The notes beneath the pieces were generated by a model that saw only the letters and a list, made by a program, of their open reading frames with translations, did not search any database and was not told where the DNA came from. DNA of 64,000 bases, from positions 1,018,269 to 1,082,268 of the forward strand of contig NZ_LT860099.1 of NCBI RefSeq assembly GCF_900184995.1, read 5' to 3'. Below are positions 16,839 to 25,023 of the stretch, piece after piece; the stretch's first letter is position 1; every line of letters starts with the position of its first letter. The position numbers were made by a program, and so were the translations under genes. Origin of the DNA: Konateibacter massiliensis (GTDB lineage Bacteria; Bacillota; Clostridia; Lachnospirales; Lachnospiraceae).

Positions 16839-17912
16839 TTATATAATAATTCTAGAAGCATTTATGATATAAGACATAGGCTTTTTATTAATATTATTAA
16901 GTCTTTGGGCATTATCAGAAAGACTCTTTAAAATAGTAATTCCAAATTTCGTTAATCCTAATGAAACATTTCTCATATCCATATCTTGATATGCATTAAA
17001 TGTTGTCAATAAATCCAACCCATAAAGAACTAAATCAAATCTATTTATATGCTTCCAACCATATTTATGCATCTCCTCTTCAAGTTGTCTCTGTTGTTCT
17101 CTGGAATTAGCTAGAAACATTTCCATTTTACTTTCTTTCAATTCATCAATTGTTGATTCGTAATCTATTAAGAATCCTTCTACATAATTTCTAAAAGCAT
17201 TTAGTGAAACACTATGCTTGTCCTTAAATCTCAATAAATCTATTGCTGAAATTTTTCCTAATGGTGCTGGTAATAAATTATTCAAAATCTTTTCTCTACT
17301 AATCCTTATTTTGTCTGATGTCCACAATTCATTTATTTTTACAGTATAATTATTTATTTCTATATCTCCACTGTTATTTAGATTTGAATATTTAAAACTC
17401 TGTGGAAGCTTCCTAAAATTATATCGAGAATTATTCTCTGTTGTTATTGGATCATAATTTGTTATGCTACCAATTAGAAATGATAAATATGTCATGAATT
17501 TAATTGCTACATATGGCTCTACCAATAACCATTCTTCTTGACCTTTAAATGCTAGTCCGCGCTTTATCAACTGATCGGATATTGAACCTAGTTTTTCAAA
17601 ATGTATATTTAAATAATTATTGCGGTATCCCCTATAAACCCGTTTTTGAATTCTGCTAACTTGATCATCCGAATCTAAATACTCTAAAAAGTTATCTTCG
17701 AAATTCTTAATATCCCAGATAAAATATGCTGGTGAAAGAGGTATAACAAGTCCTTCTCTAATATATTCTTGCATATGTAAATTATAAAGATTTGGTTGTT
17801 CGAAATAAATGCTTGGTGACATACAACTTAATTCATCCCAATACAATAGCGATTGTGTTAACCAACTACCTTCCGGAATGTTGATAAACGGATAATATAA
17901 TGCCTTACTCAT
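16839..17912 (-). CDS. DUF6236-like protein of unknown function
   Basis: 357 residues. The N terminus MSKALYYPFINIPEGSWLTQ followed by SLLYWDEL matches what I remember of DUF6236 proteins, which open with an L-Y-Y-P motif and a W-L...L-Y-W-D motif; no enzyme motif or membrane segment is evident. Residues 265-295 are charged and probably helical (SREQQRQLEEEMHKYGW). The ATG at 17912 follows TAGGAGGGATT; an upstream in-frame ATG would add 26 residues in promoter-like DNA. It has its own upstream motif (18006-18037), so it need not be in an operon with its neighbours, yet it is flanked by the KAP-type and double-HEPN genes in the same orientation. Function unknown; likely part of the island's defence cargo. 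Confidence 0.65.
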   Translation of the reverse strand: MSKALYYPFINIPEGSWLTQSLLYWDELSCMSPSIYFEQPNLYNLHMQEYIREGLVIPLSPAYFIWDIKNFEDNFLEYLDSDDQVSRIQKRVYRGYRNNYLNIHFEKLGSISDQLIKRGLAFKGQEEWLLVEPYVAIKFMTYLSFLIGSITNYDPITTENNSRYNFRKLPQSFKYSNLNNSGDIEINNYTVKINELWTSDKIRISREKILNNLLPAPLGKISAIDLLRFKDKHSVSLNAFRNYVEGFLIDYESTIDELKESKMEMFLANSREQQRQLEEEMHKYGWKHINRFDLVLYGLDLLTTFNAYQDMDMRNVSLGLTKFGITILKSLSDNAQRLNNINKKPMSYIINASRIII

Positions 17913-18005
17913 AATCCCTCCTAATTTGAAGCAATATTTTTCTTCTCCTCTTTTTTCACTAATGTATAATATTTCTTTATTATAGGTCATATATGTTAAG
18001 AGTTC

Positions 18006-18037
18006 ATCGTATTAGAGTATTATTCAAAAATAGTAAA
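18006..18037 (-). promoter_or_regulatory. Shared island promoter-like motif upstream of DUF6236-like gene
   Basis: Minus strand TTTACTATTTTT then TACGAT with a 20-bp gap, about 94 bp before the ATG. It matches the elements at 16466 and 19598 in sequence and spacing. Confidence 0.5.
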
Positions 18038-18060
18038 TTACACTCCTAATACCACTTTAA

Positions 18061-19539
18061 TTATATACTGTTTTCATTTCTTCTTGCATCTTCAATTGGT
18101 TTTGCAACTAATATCGATGTTTTTTGAGGAACTCCATTATATAGACATTCTTGCGATAAAAATTTTTTCAATTTATCTAAAGAAATTTGAATTTTTTCTT
18201 CACGCTTATTGTAGATATCCAAAAAGCTAAATATCACCTCGCCTCTTCTACTTATCGAAACTTCAACATGTCCATGCATTAAAGCATTTCTCATTCGCTC
18301 AATAATATAATTCTGTAATTTGCTTTCCGTAATATTATTATCTGTACAATATTTATCAAAGAACTCTTCAACATAATTAAACATAGAAACATTAACATCA
18401 GCATACTTAATTTTAATATAATCATCATCTTCGGTCCTTAATGCAAAATTCATTGCCTTTAAATAAATAAATCCCAACTCAAATGCAAATTTACCATTCT
18501 CATCCTCTTTTAGCTCCAACATCATTTTTGTTAATTGTTTTTTATGGTATTCTACTTCAGTCGTCGTATAATTTCCACTATCACGAATTATACAATACTT
18601 ATATAAGACTTCGTTAAGTTGTCCAATATGAGCTAAAAAATTCGAAAGTTCAGTTTCAAAATCAAGTAATGTTTTTAATCCATAAAAATATTCTTCTTTA
18701 CAATTAAGTTTAAATCTCTTTACAAGTTTTTTATACTTTCGCTTGTCGATAATATTTTTAATATCTGTTTCTATTATATTAAGTTTTTCTTTATTCCTTG
18801 ATAGAAAAGTAAGTACTTTCTCTGGATCATGGGATATATGAGCGAATTCGCGCATCAAATTAGTATTATATCCATTATACATTTCTATACTTTCATTTTT
18901 GCACGTTATCTCATAAAAATTAAATTTTCTAGTTTTTCGCTTTTTTTCAAGAGAATACTTTAAAAAAAAAGTGTTTTTAAATAATATCCCATAACTATAA
19001 TTACTAAAAAACATTTGAATAAATTTATGTAAGACGGGTTCAAAAACAATACCCCAGTCCTTATGAATACCTTTATCTTTATTGTATAAGTCATAATAAA
19101 TTATTAATCCGCTTTTTTGTGACATAAAGTGCCCATATTGCATATGTGCCATTGCATTTCTTATCGTCGCAACTTGATCCCAAGGTGTTTTTGTCTTTTT
19201 TTCTAAAGAATAGTAAAGATATTCACCAGAAATATCTGAAGTTATTCGTTCATTCTTAACAAATTTAATGTAATCCTTTAGTTCATCATCATTGCCAATT
19301 TCATCAAAAAATCCTTTAAAGCTATACTTGTTTTTATAATAGTGGTTAAGTTTTTCTTTATTCAGCAGTAATAAACAACTATCTATGAATACTCTAAATC
19401 TCCCATATTCAAACCCACTATTTACCACCAACTCCTCTGTCTTAAATTTGTTTAGTAGAGTATTAATATAAATTCCATTCTTATATAATTCTTCATATTC
19501 ATTTATTAACATTAAGTTGTTATTTAAATAATTTAGCAT
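18061..19539 (-). CDS. Double-HEPN-motif protein, candidate ribonuclease
   Basis: 492 residues, mostly helical by composition. Two copies of the HEPN ribonuclease motif R-N-x3-H are present: R127-N-A-M-A-H132 (IRNAMAHMQYG) and R417-N-A-L-M-H422 (MRNALMHGHVE), some 290 residues apart and each preceded by helix-like sequence. HEPN RNases use paired R-x4-6-H motifs; having both in one chain could make a self-contained active site, as in Cas13, although nothing else resembles Cas13 and no CRISPR array is present. The middle (about 190-360) is Lys/Glu-rich and unassigned. TAGGAGAAAATAGA precedes the ATG and a TTTACA-N20-TATGAT element lies at 19598-19629. It is the first cargo gene of the island in the direction of transcription. 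I infer an RNA-cleaving abortive-infection effector; another possibility is a structural HEPN protein. Confidence 0.7.
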   Translation of the reverse strand: MLNYLNNNLMLINEYEELYKNGIYINTLLNKFKTEELVVNSGFEYGRFRVFIDSCLLLLNKEKLNHYYKNKYSFKGFFDEIGNDDELKDYIKFVKNERITSDISGEYLYYSLEKKTKTPWDQVATIRNAMAHMQYGHFMSQKSGLIIYYDLYNKDKGIHKDWGIVFEPVLHKFIQMFFSNYSYGILFKNTFFLKYSLEKKRKTRKFNFYEITCKNESIEMYNGYNTNLMREFAHISHDPEKVLTFLSRNKEKLNIIETDIKNIIDKRKYKKLVKRFKLNCKEEYFYGLKTLLDFETELSNFLAHIGQLNEVLYKYCIIRDSGNYTTTEVEYHKKQLTKMMLELKEDENGKFAFELGFIYLKAMNFALRTEDDDYIKIKYADVNVSMFNYVEEFFDKYCTDNNITESKLQNYIIERMRNALMHGHVEVSISRRGEVIFSFLDIYNKREEKIQISLDKLKKFLSQECLYNGVPQKTSILVAKPIEDARRNENSI

Positions 19540-19597
19540 TCTATTTTCTCCTATAAATTAGCCTTAATATGCTTTTATCCCCAAATTTATATATATT

Positions 19598-19629
19598 ATC
19601 ATATCGGAACTCCTTTTAAAAATTGTAAA
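19598..19629 (-). promoter_or_regulatory. Shared island promoter-like motif upstream of double-HEPN gene
   Basis: Minus strand TTTACAATTTTT then TATGAT with a 20-bp gap, about 59 bp before the ATG. The downstream part GATATGATAA is shared with the KAP-type copy at 16466. Confidence 0.5.
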
Positions 19630-19723
19630 ACGGTTGTAAAAGCACACCTAAATTCTCAAGAATTCTTAAAATAAAGAGTTTTTTTAATGACATATTGTGA
19701 TTTGGTAATAGTATTTTGGGCAT
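19616..19723 (-). pseudogene. Degenerate lmwPTP 5' end at right island edge (35-codon ORF)
   Basis: A well-placed AAGGAGAAATTAAG precedes an ATG at 19723 that opens MPKILLPNHNMS, resembling the lmwPTP start MTKILFVCHGNI after a 5-bp deletion and several substitutions; the frame then runs to a stop at 19616. I read it as the displaced, decayed 5' end of the phosphatase gene left when the island inserted. Alternatively it is a small leader ORF overlapping the double-HEPN promoter element. Confidence 0.5.
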
Positions 19724-19840
19724 CTTAATTTCTCCTTAATATTTACAGTAGAAACCGAATTTTACAATATTTTAATGGTAGATACCCAGCTAATGATTTG
19801 CTGTTACAAATTGCTATAAACCAATACACGTGCCTTATGT

Positions 19841-19894
19841 AAAAAGAGCCAAACTTTGATATCAATAACTATAATATATCATAATTTCGGCTCA
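19841..19894 (-). terminator. Terminator of the FtsX-type ABC operon
   Basis: On the minus strand GAGCCGAAATTATGATAT pairs imperfectly with ATATCAAAGTTTGGCTC and is followed by TTTTT. It lies about 110 bp after the last permease gene and just outside the island edge. Confidence 0.65.
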
Positions 19895-20001
19895 TTTTCT
19901 ATTTAAACATGTTATTTTAAGCGTGCACTTAGATGTCCATTAATTATTCCTCCATATATTGTTCAAACCAGCCTGCTCTTTATCTATGACCAATTACTAT
20001 T

Positions 20002-21879
20002 CTAGAGGATATTTCTTCTTTCACTAAGCAATTTTATCGGTTCTAATTTCAAATTCTGATTTATTTTATAAGTGCAAATTAGCATTCCCAACAGGATAAT
20101 AAATATATCTGACGATATTACAACTCCTATTACAACGAATGTATTCTTATCCTCTACCTGCTCTTGCTCCTCCATTTTTACATCCGCAACACTGCTGTAT
20201 GATGCATCGTAATAAATCTTATTTAAATTCTTCGAAGATATGTTATGCGATAATCCCCCACCGAAAACACATCCCAAAGTACTACCCACACTAAGTATCA
20301 GCAGCATTCCAAAGAGCAGGGAACTTAAGCATTTCTTCTTTTCTACACCTAAGCAACGTTCAATAGCAGTCCGCTCCTTTTGATTCGTAATAAATAAGTG
20401 ACTATAAAATAACAAGAGAAAAAGGACCATAAGGAAACCAACAATTAAAAGAACAAATGACATACGTTTCATATTTTCCAGCCCAGATTTTATCTGTGAA
20501 TATCCCATGTCATAGAATGTGATTTGTAATTCATTCGTGCCATACTGCTCCCATGCGGTTAAAAACTCTTCAACGCTTCCGTTCGGTATCTGAAAGGAAG
20601 TTGTATTTCCTTTCATCGGTCCATATTCCATAATATTATATGCATCACAATTTTTAATAGATTTCATAGGAACAATAACTTCATCCCCACCCATGCTATA
20701 ATTGCTTTGACTTGCACCAGCCGAAATATCATAGATACCTACTATAGCATATTGGCTATCCTCAAAAACAGAAAGAGTTTCACCATTGGCATCAATCGGC
20801 ATCCACTGTTCCATTCCGCCTCCGTCCAGATGATAAACTTGGCCAGCCGACTTTTTACTATTCGTATAATAAAGTTTTAAATGAAGCGTACTTCCAATCG
20901 TAAGCGAATTATTCTCTGCAAATTTTCTTGATACAAGGCACACCTTTTTGCCGCTTTCATATTCTTCCTCTGAAATATCTCTTCCCTCATTAATATAGGC
21001 GTCTCCATTATAAAACGGCATTAAAAGAACGGTAGCGTTGGTCCCTGTAACAGGTAGCGTGACCTTTAACATATTGTATCCTTGTACCAGATTCATCAGT
21101 ATCTTTCCGATTTTTGAGGCATAAAAATCTTCTGTTATTTCATAATAAGGAGAAGGTTCTAACGTCTCTACTTCCAATACATTATTCATTGGAGTACCGT
21201 CGGACTCATATTGTATAGCTGAAAGCTGCATTGGAATATATTCAAAAGTTTGCTCTCCCTCACCTGCTATATCGGAATAATGTTTTCCATGCGTCCAATA
21301 CTGTCGATTTAATACTACGGCGTAGCTTTTCTCTTTTTGAAGTGGCTTTGGATTTTGTGTATAATGATTACAAAACCAAAGCGTTGTTCCCTCAAGCCAG
21401 GAATCACCCAAGTAAATTTTATTAATTTTAACCTCAACTGATTCATCCGGAACACAGTCCTCAAGTGGAGTAATCTCAGCTATAATGATTGGCAAATCTG
21501 TATAATTTAACTCGTTTCTTAATATATATTCGGGCGCATATGAGCCATAAAGCGATCTCTTCTCTGGTTCCTTGATATAATTTGTTCCTTCAAAAGATAG
21601 TATAGAGACAGGAAGAATGTTTGAGTATACTGCTTTTTGCCGCAACTGATAATCTTTTTGTTCTGCATCCCATATTGCCGTTTGTTTGACAGAAAAAGCT
21701 TTTTGTTCTACTGTACCTATCGTAACAAAGATATCTTCATAGCTATGGATTAATGAGTGATTCGTAATCCACAAGACAGCTCCCAGCGTAAGAAACATAC
21801 CCGATAAAGCAAGTAGTAATAAAAAAGAAATGCTCTTTATAGGCATCCGCAACATCTGCTTTATACTATTTATAATCAT
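20002..21879 (-). CDS. FtsX-like ABC transporter permease, large subunit
   Basis: 625-residue membrane protein. One transmembrane helix lies near the N terminus (about 15-38), followed by a large extracytoplasmic domain (about 40-470) and three helices near the C terminus (about 475-500, 520-545, 575-598), the FtsX/MacB layout. TNQKERTAIERCLGVEKKKC between the first two C-terminal helices is the coupling segment typical of this class. The start overlaps the end of the ATPase gene by 14 bp and GAGGTAAAAGAAA precedes the ATG. It is the last gene of a three-gene operon. Substrate unknown; such systems move peptides, lipids or antibiotics, or act as mechanotransmitters. Confidence 0.85.
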   Translation of the reverse strand: MIINSIKQMLRMPIKSISFLLLLALSGMFLTLGAVLWITNHSLIHSYEDIFVTIGTVEQKAFSVKQTAIWDAEQKDYQLRQKAVYSNILPVSILSFEGTNYIKEPEKRSLYGSYAPEYILRNELNYTDLPIIIAEITPLEDCVPDESVEVKINKIYLGDSWLEGTTLWFCNHYTQNPKPLQKEKSYAVVLNRQYWTHGKHYSDIAGEGEQTFEYIPMQLSAIQYESDGTPMNNVLEVETLEPSPYYEITEDFYASKIGKILMNLVQGYNMLKVTLPVTGTNATVLLMPFYNGDAYINEGRDISEEEYESGKKVCLVSRKFAENNSLTIGSTLHLKLYYTNSKKSAGQVYHLDGGGMEQWMPIDANGETLSVFEDSQYAIVGIYDISAGASQSNYSMGGDEVIVPMKSIKNCDAYNIMEYGPMKGNTTSFQIPNGSVEEFLTAWEQYGTNELQITFYDMGYSQIKSGLENMKRMSFVLLIVGFLMVLFLLLFYSHLFITNQKERTAIERCLGVEKKKCLSSLLFGMLLILSVGSTLGCVFGGGLSHNISSKNLNKIYYDASYSSVADVKMEEQEQVEDKNTFVVIGVVISSDIFIILLGMLICTYKINQNLKLEPIKLLSERRNIL

Positions 21880-22546
21880 TTTCTTTTACCTCTATCAACA
21901 TTCCATCTTGCATATGTAAAATCTTATCTGTTTCTAAGGATACCTTTAAATTATGTGTCACTATTATAACGGTATAGTTTTCTTGGTGCGCTAAGTCCTT
22001 TAATAGATTTACAATATGTGTCTCATTTTTTGTGTCCAGATTTCCCGTTGGTTCATCTGCTAAAATAATATTTCCTCCTGATGCCATTGCCCTGGCAATC
22101 GCCACTCTCTGCTGCTCTCCTCCACTCATCATCTGTGGAAATTGATTAAATATTTTATCTCCGAGTCCTACTTTATTTAGCAGCTGTTTTGCTTCTTCCT
22201 TTGCTTTTTTTGAAGAAATCCCTTTTAATTTCATTGGAAATACGACGTTTTCTAGTGCTGTTAAAAGTGGAAATAAATGAAATGATTGATAAACTACAGA
22301 AACTTGTTCCATCCTATATTTATCACGATTTATAGTATGTATGTCCTTTCCCTCAATATAAATCGAGCCAGAGGTTGGTAAATCCAATCCTGCAAGCAGG
22401 GATAAAAATGTACTTTTTCCACTTCCCGATTCACCCACAATAGAATATAATTTCCCTGCTTCAAAAGAACAAGTTATATTTTTTAATGCTTCTATTTTCT
22501 GAAATCTTGTTTTGTAAATATAGCCAACATTTTCTGCTTGAATCAT
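21866..22546 (-). CDS. ABC transporter ATP-binding protein (MacB/LolD type)
   Basis: 226 residues, a single ABC ATPase. Walker A GESGSGKSTF, Q-loop VVYQSFHLFP, signature MMSGGEQQRVAIARA, Walker B IILADEPTGNLD and switch His in IIVTHNLK are all intact. The start at 22546 follows GAGGATAGAA; an alternative ATG at 22573 overlaps the upstream permease and adds nine residues (MSKKKVRIE) without a good Shine-Dalgarno sequence. It is flanked by two FtsX-type permeases, so the complex is probably an asymmetric permease pair with a homodimer of this ATPase. Confidence 0.93.
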   Translation of the reverse strand: MIQAENVGYIYKTRFQKIEALKNITCSFEAGKLYSIVGESGSGKSTFLSLLAGLDLPTSGSIYIEGKDIHTINRDKYRMEQVSVVYQSFHLFPLLTALENVVFPMKLKGISSKKAKEEAKQLLNKVGLGDKIFNQFPQMMSGGEQQRVAIARAMASGGNIILADEPTGNLDTKNETHIVNLLKDLAHQENYTVIIVTHNLKVSLETDKILHMQDGMLIEVKENDYK

Positions 22547-22565
22547 TTCTATCCTCACCTTCTTC

Positions 22566-23783
22566 TTACTCATTACAAAAAAGTGCTTCCGTCACGCTGG
22601 TTTTTCCCATACGCCATAACGCAATAATGCAACCGCTAAGATAGCTCACCAAAAATATACTCCCTGCAAATGCAGCTACTAAAAGTTTATGAAACACTAG
22701 AATTACTATTACTCCACCCAATATTTCACCTAACAGTATCAAAAACAATTGTTCCAAAAGAAAGATTAGAAAACATTTTGTCTGGCTGGTTCCCAATGCT
22801 CTCATTAAAGCAAATTCTTTTTGTCTGCTATTGATTATTAAAAAGCTTACTATATAACCAATAAAAGCAACCGTTAAGAAAATAAAAGGAAAGAAGCCTT
22901 GCAATGTATCTATACTCTGTCGCAACTGGGTAGCTAATGCTCTAAATGTGCTATCTCGTACAGCAAGGGCATTTCCTTGATAGGAATAGTCAGCTGCAGG
23001 AGCTTTTTCTAATAAACCGATTTTTTTCATTTCCTTTTTGAATTCATTTAACTTTAAGGGATCTGCAACATAAAAAAAAGCAGAATCGGCAAAAAAATTA
23101 ATTCCTTGCTGATGAAAGGTATCCTTAACCGTCTCAAAAGGAAGCAAAATATCCGGAGGTATTTGCTCCCTATAATCTGTAATTTCATTCATTATCCCTG
23201 TAATTTCAACAGTCAAAAGTTTTAACTTTGAGTAATGAAGTTTTTTTTGTTCATCATAATATTGATAAAACAAATTTAGTTCAATCGTATCTCCTATTTT
23301 TAATTGATATTTTTCTATAGTTGATTCACCTACAATACATATCGGTCTATTTGATGAAAAAAAATCTTCATTTTTTTCGTTCATATGAATACCTTCCACC
23401 GAAATTCCCGTTATAGCATTAACGGTATTCGTACCTACGACCACTAAGTTAAGTTTTTCTTTCCAATCGTCTAAAGGAAAGTCTCCCAAACCCGCCACCA
23501 TGCGAACAGTAAATCCACAATCTTTTACATAAGGACTATTTTCTATATTCACCACCAAATCTTCTGAAATTTCTAGTCCCGTTTCTAATGAACCATTTAA
23601 ATTTGTAACACGACAATAAATTGGTATAGTCTTAGACAAATCATTCAATTGAACTTTGCTACTATGTATATTGTTTATATATAAGCTTAATAGCAAAAGA
23701 ACAACGCTGCAAATACTTATCGCAACAATACTTTTTACTTTATTTTTTTTAATATTGTTTAAAACTATATCTAGGTAAATCAT
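22566..23783 (-). CDS. FtsX-like ABC transporter permease, small subunit
   Basis: 405 residues. A helix at about 18-38, an extracytoplasmic domain to about 285, and C-terminal helices at about 292-315, 335-360 and 365-390, interrupted by the coupling segment NSRQKEFALMRALGTSQTKC. This is the MacB/FtsX permease plan at a normal size for the family, smaller than its 625-residue partner. It is first in the operon; the stop codon lies 20 bp before the selected ATPase start. The 180 bp upstream are AT-rich and no promoter was assigned with confidence. Confidence 0.88.
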   Translation of the reverse strand: MIYLDIVLNNIKKNKVKSIVAISICSVVLLLLSLYINNIHSSKVQLNDLSKTIPIYCRVTNLNGSLETGLEISEDLVVNIENSPYVKDCGFTVRMVAGLGDFPLDDWKEKLNLVVVGTNTVNAITGISVEGIHMNEKNEDFFSSNRPICIVGESTIEKYQLKIGDTIELNLFYQYYDEQKKLHYSKLKLLTVEITGIMNEITDYREQIPPDILLPFETVKDTFHQQGINFFADSAFFYVADPLKLNEFKKEMKKIGLLEKAPAADYSYQGNALAVRDSTFRALATQLRQSIDTLQGFFPFIFLTVAFIGYIVSFLIINSRQKEFALMRALGTSQTKCFLIFLLEQLFLILLGEILGGVIVILVFHKLLVAAFAGSIFLVSYLSGCIIALWRMGKTSVTEALFCNE

Positions 23784-23965
23784 TTATAACCACCCTTGCA
23801 AAATAATTAAATTACCTTTAATCGCCATCTCTTATTTAATATTGTTAACGTTTTTATTTATAGGTAAATTATATCAATTATATTATGCGTTTCAACTACA
23901 TATCATCTGTCTTTTTCTACATTTTCCTACATTCTTCTACGCATTAAACATAAAAACATAAAATA

Positions 23966-23998
23966 GCTCGAGTACTTAATTTCTTTAAGTACTCGAGC
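23966..23998. terminator. Terminator between ROK gene and ABC operon
   Basis: GCTCGAGTACTTAA-TTTC-TTTAAGTACTCGAGC is a near-perfect long stem. T-rich tracts follow on both strands, so it probably ends the sugar locus on the minus strand. Confidence 0.8.
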
Positions 23999-24055
23999 CT
24001 TTCTTTCATAACATACCGTAGCTTACAGCTGCAAACAAAACATATTTGAGCAGTT

Positions 24056-24940
24056 TCACACAACGCCCAATCCCTTTTCCGCCAAATACGCCATTCCATA
24101 CAGACCTGCCTGGTTACCCAACTGCGCCGGACTTATCTTAACGCCCCGGTAGCTTTCCATAATCCTTTCCCTTACTGCCTTTTGGATTCTGTCTGTAATG
24201 GCGGTCTGCTCCATGATGCCGCCGCCAAGTAGAAGCATCTGTGGGTCAAAAATATGGATCAGCGTGACAAGACCGAACGCTACCTCATTTATCCAAGCAT
24301 TCAAAACTTCTTCCACCTCTGGCTCTCCCATACGTTTGCAGATGTCTCTGCCATTTTCAACCGGAAGCCCTGCTTCCTTCGCAAGTGCCACCAAGGCGGT
24401 CACAGATGCATACCGCTCATAACAGCCACTGAATATATCCTCCTTGTTCTGGTTTTCCGGGTGAACTATAATCCCACCAAACTCACCAGCCCCAAAATTT
24501 ACACCGTGATAAACCTGTCCGCCGCGAATAATCGCTCCGCCTATTCCCGTTCCATAAGTAAGGCACAGGAAATCCGCACACTCTCTTCCTCCGCCAAAAT
24601 GCGCCTCACCAAGTGCCGCCGCATTTACGTCATTTTCTACAAATACTGGAAGTCCAAATTCCTCCGATAGCCTCTTTTTGATTTCTAAGCCTTGATAATT
24701 GGGAATATTAGGTCCTGCAAACTTTACCATTCCCCTGTCCGTATCAATCTGTCCCGTCGTACAGATGCTAACGGCTTCCACCGTTTCATATCCTCTGATC
24801 ACATCTGCCACAGTCTCTAAAACTGCCGGTCCGCCTCTCTGGGCATTTGTCGGACATTCCCTTTGCTCTGTTATTTTTCCATCTTTGAATATTCCTGATT
24901 TAATAACGGTTCCCCCGATATCAATTACTGCTGTTTTCAT
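24056..24940 (-). CDS. ROK-family sugar kinase
   Basis: 294 residues. The N-terminal ATP-binding loop TAVIDIGGTVIKSGIF, substrate motif VENDVNAAALGE and TYGTGIGGAII are those of ROK kinases; the usual ROK zinc motif (H-x9-11-C-x-C-G-C-x-G-C) is not intact, only an H-P...C pattern remains (IVHPENQNKEDIFSGC). The start at 24940 follows GGAGGAGAAA. It closes a locus with a disaccharide phosphorylase, mutase and ABC importer, so it probably phosphorylates the free sugar (glucose or N-acetylglucosamine) left after phosphorolysis. Exact specificity is not readable. Confidence 0.88.
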   Translation of the reverse strand: MKTAVIDIGGTVIKSGIFKDGKITEQRECPTNAQRGGPAVLETVADVIRGYETVEAVSICTTGQIDTDRGMVKFAGPNIPNYQGLEIKKRLSEEFGLPVFVENDVNAAALGEAHFGGGRECADFLCLTYGTGIGGAIIRGGQVYHGVNFGAGEFGGIIVHPENQNKEDIFSGCYERYASVTALVALAKEAGLPVENGRDICKRMGEPEVEEVLNAWINEVAFGLVTLIHIFDPQMLLLGGGIMEQTAITDRIQKAVRERIMESYRGVKISPAQLGNQAGLYGMAYLAEKGLGVV

Positions 24941-25023
24941 TTTCTCCTCCATTTCGCTGTCTGCTTCTTACCCCTAGATTATCATCCCCCAAAAAGAAAG
25001 AAACGGGCTACGATTGTTGTTTC

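Noticed and set aside
18061-19539. Double-HEPN protein as a Cas13-type effector
   Set aside because: Too short for Cas13, no other Cas13-like segments, and no CRISPR-like repeat array anywhere in the island or the window.
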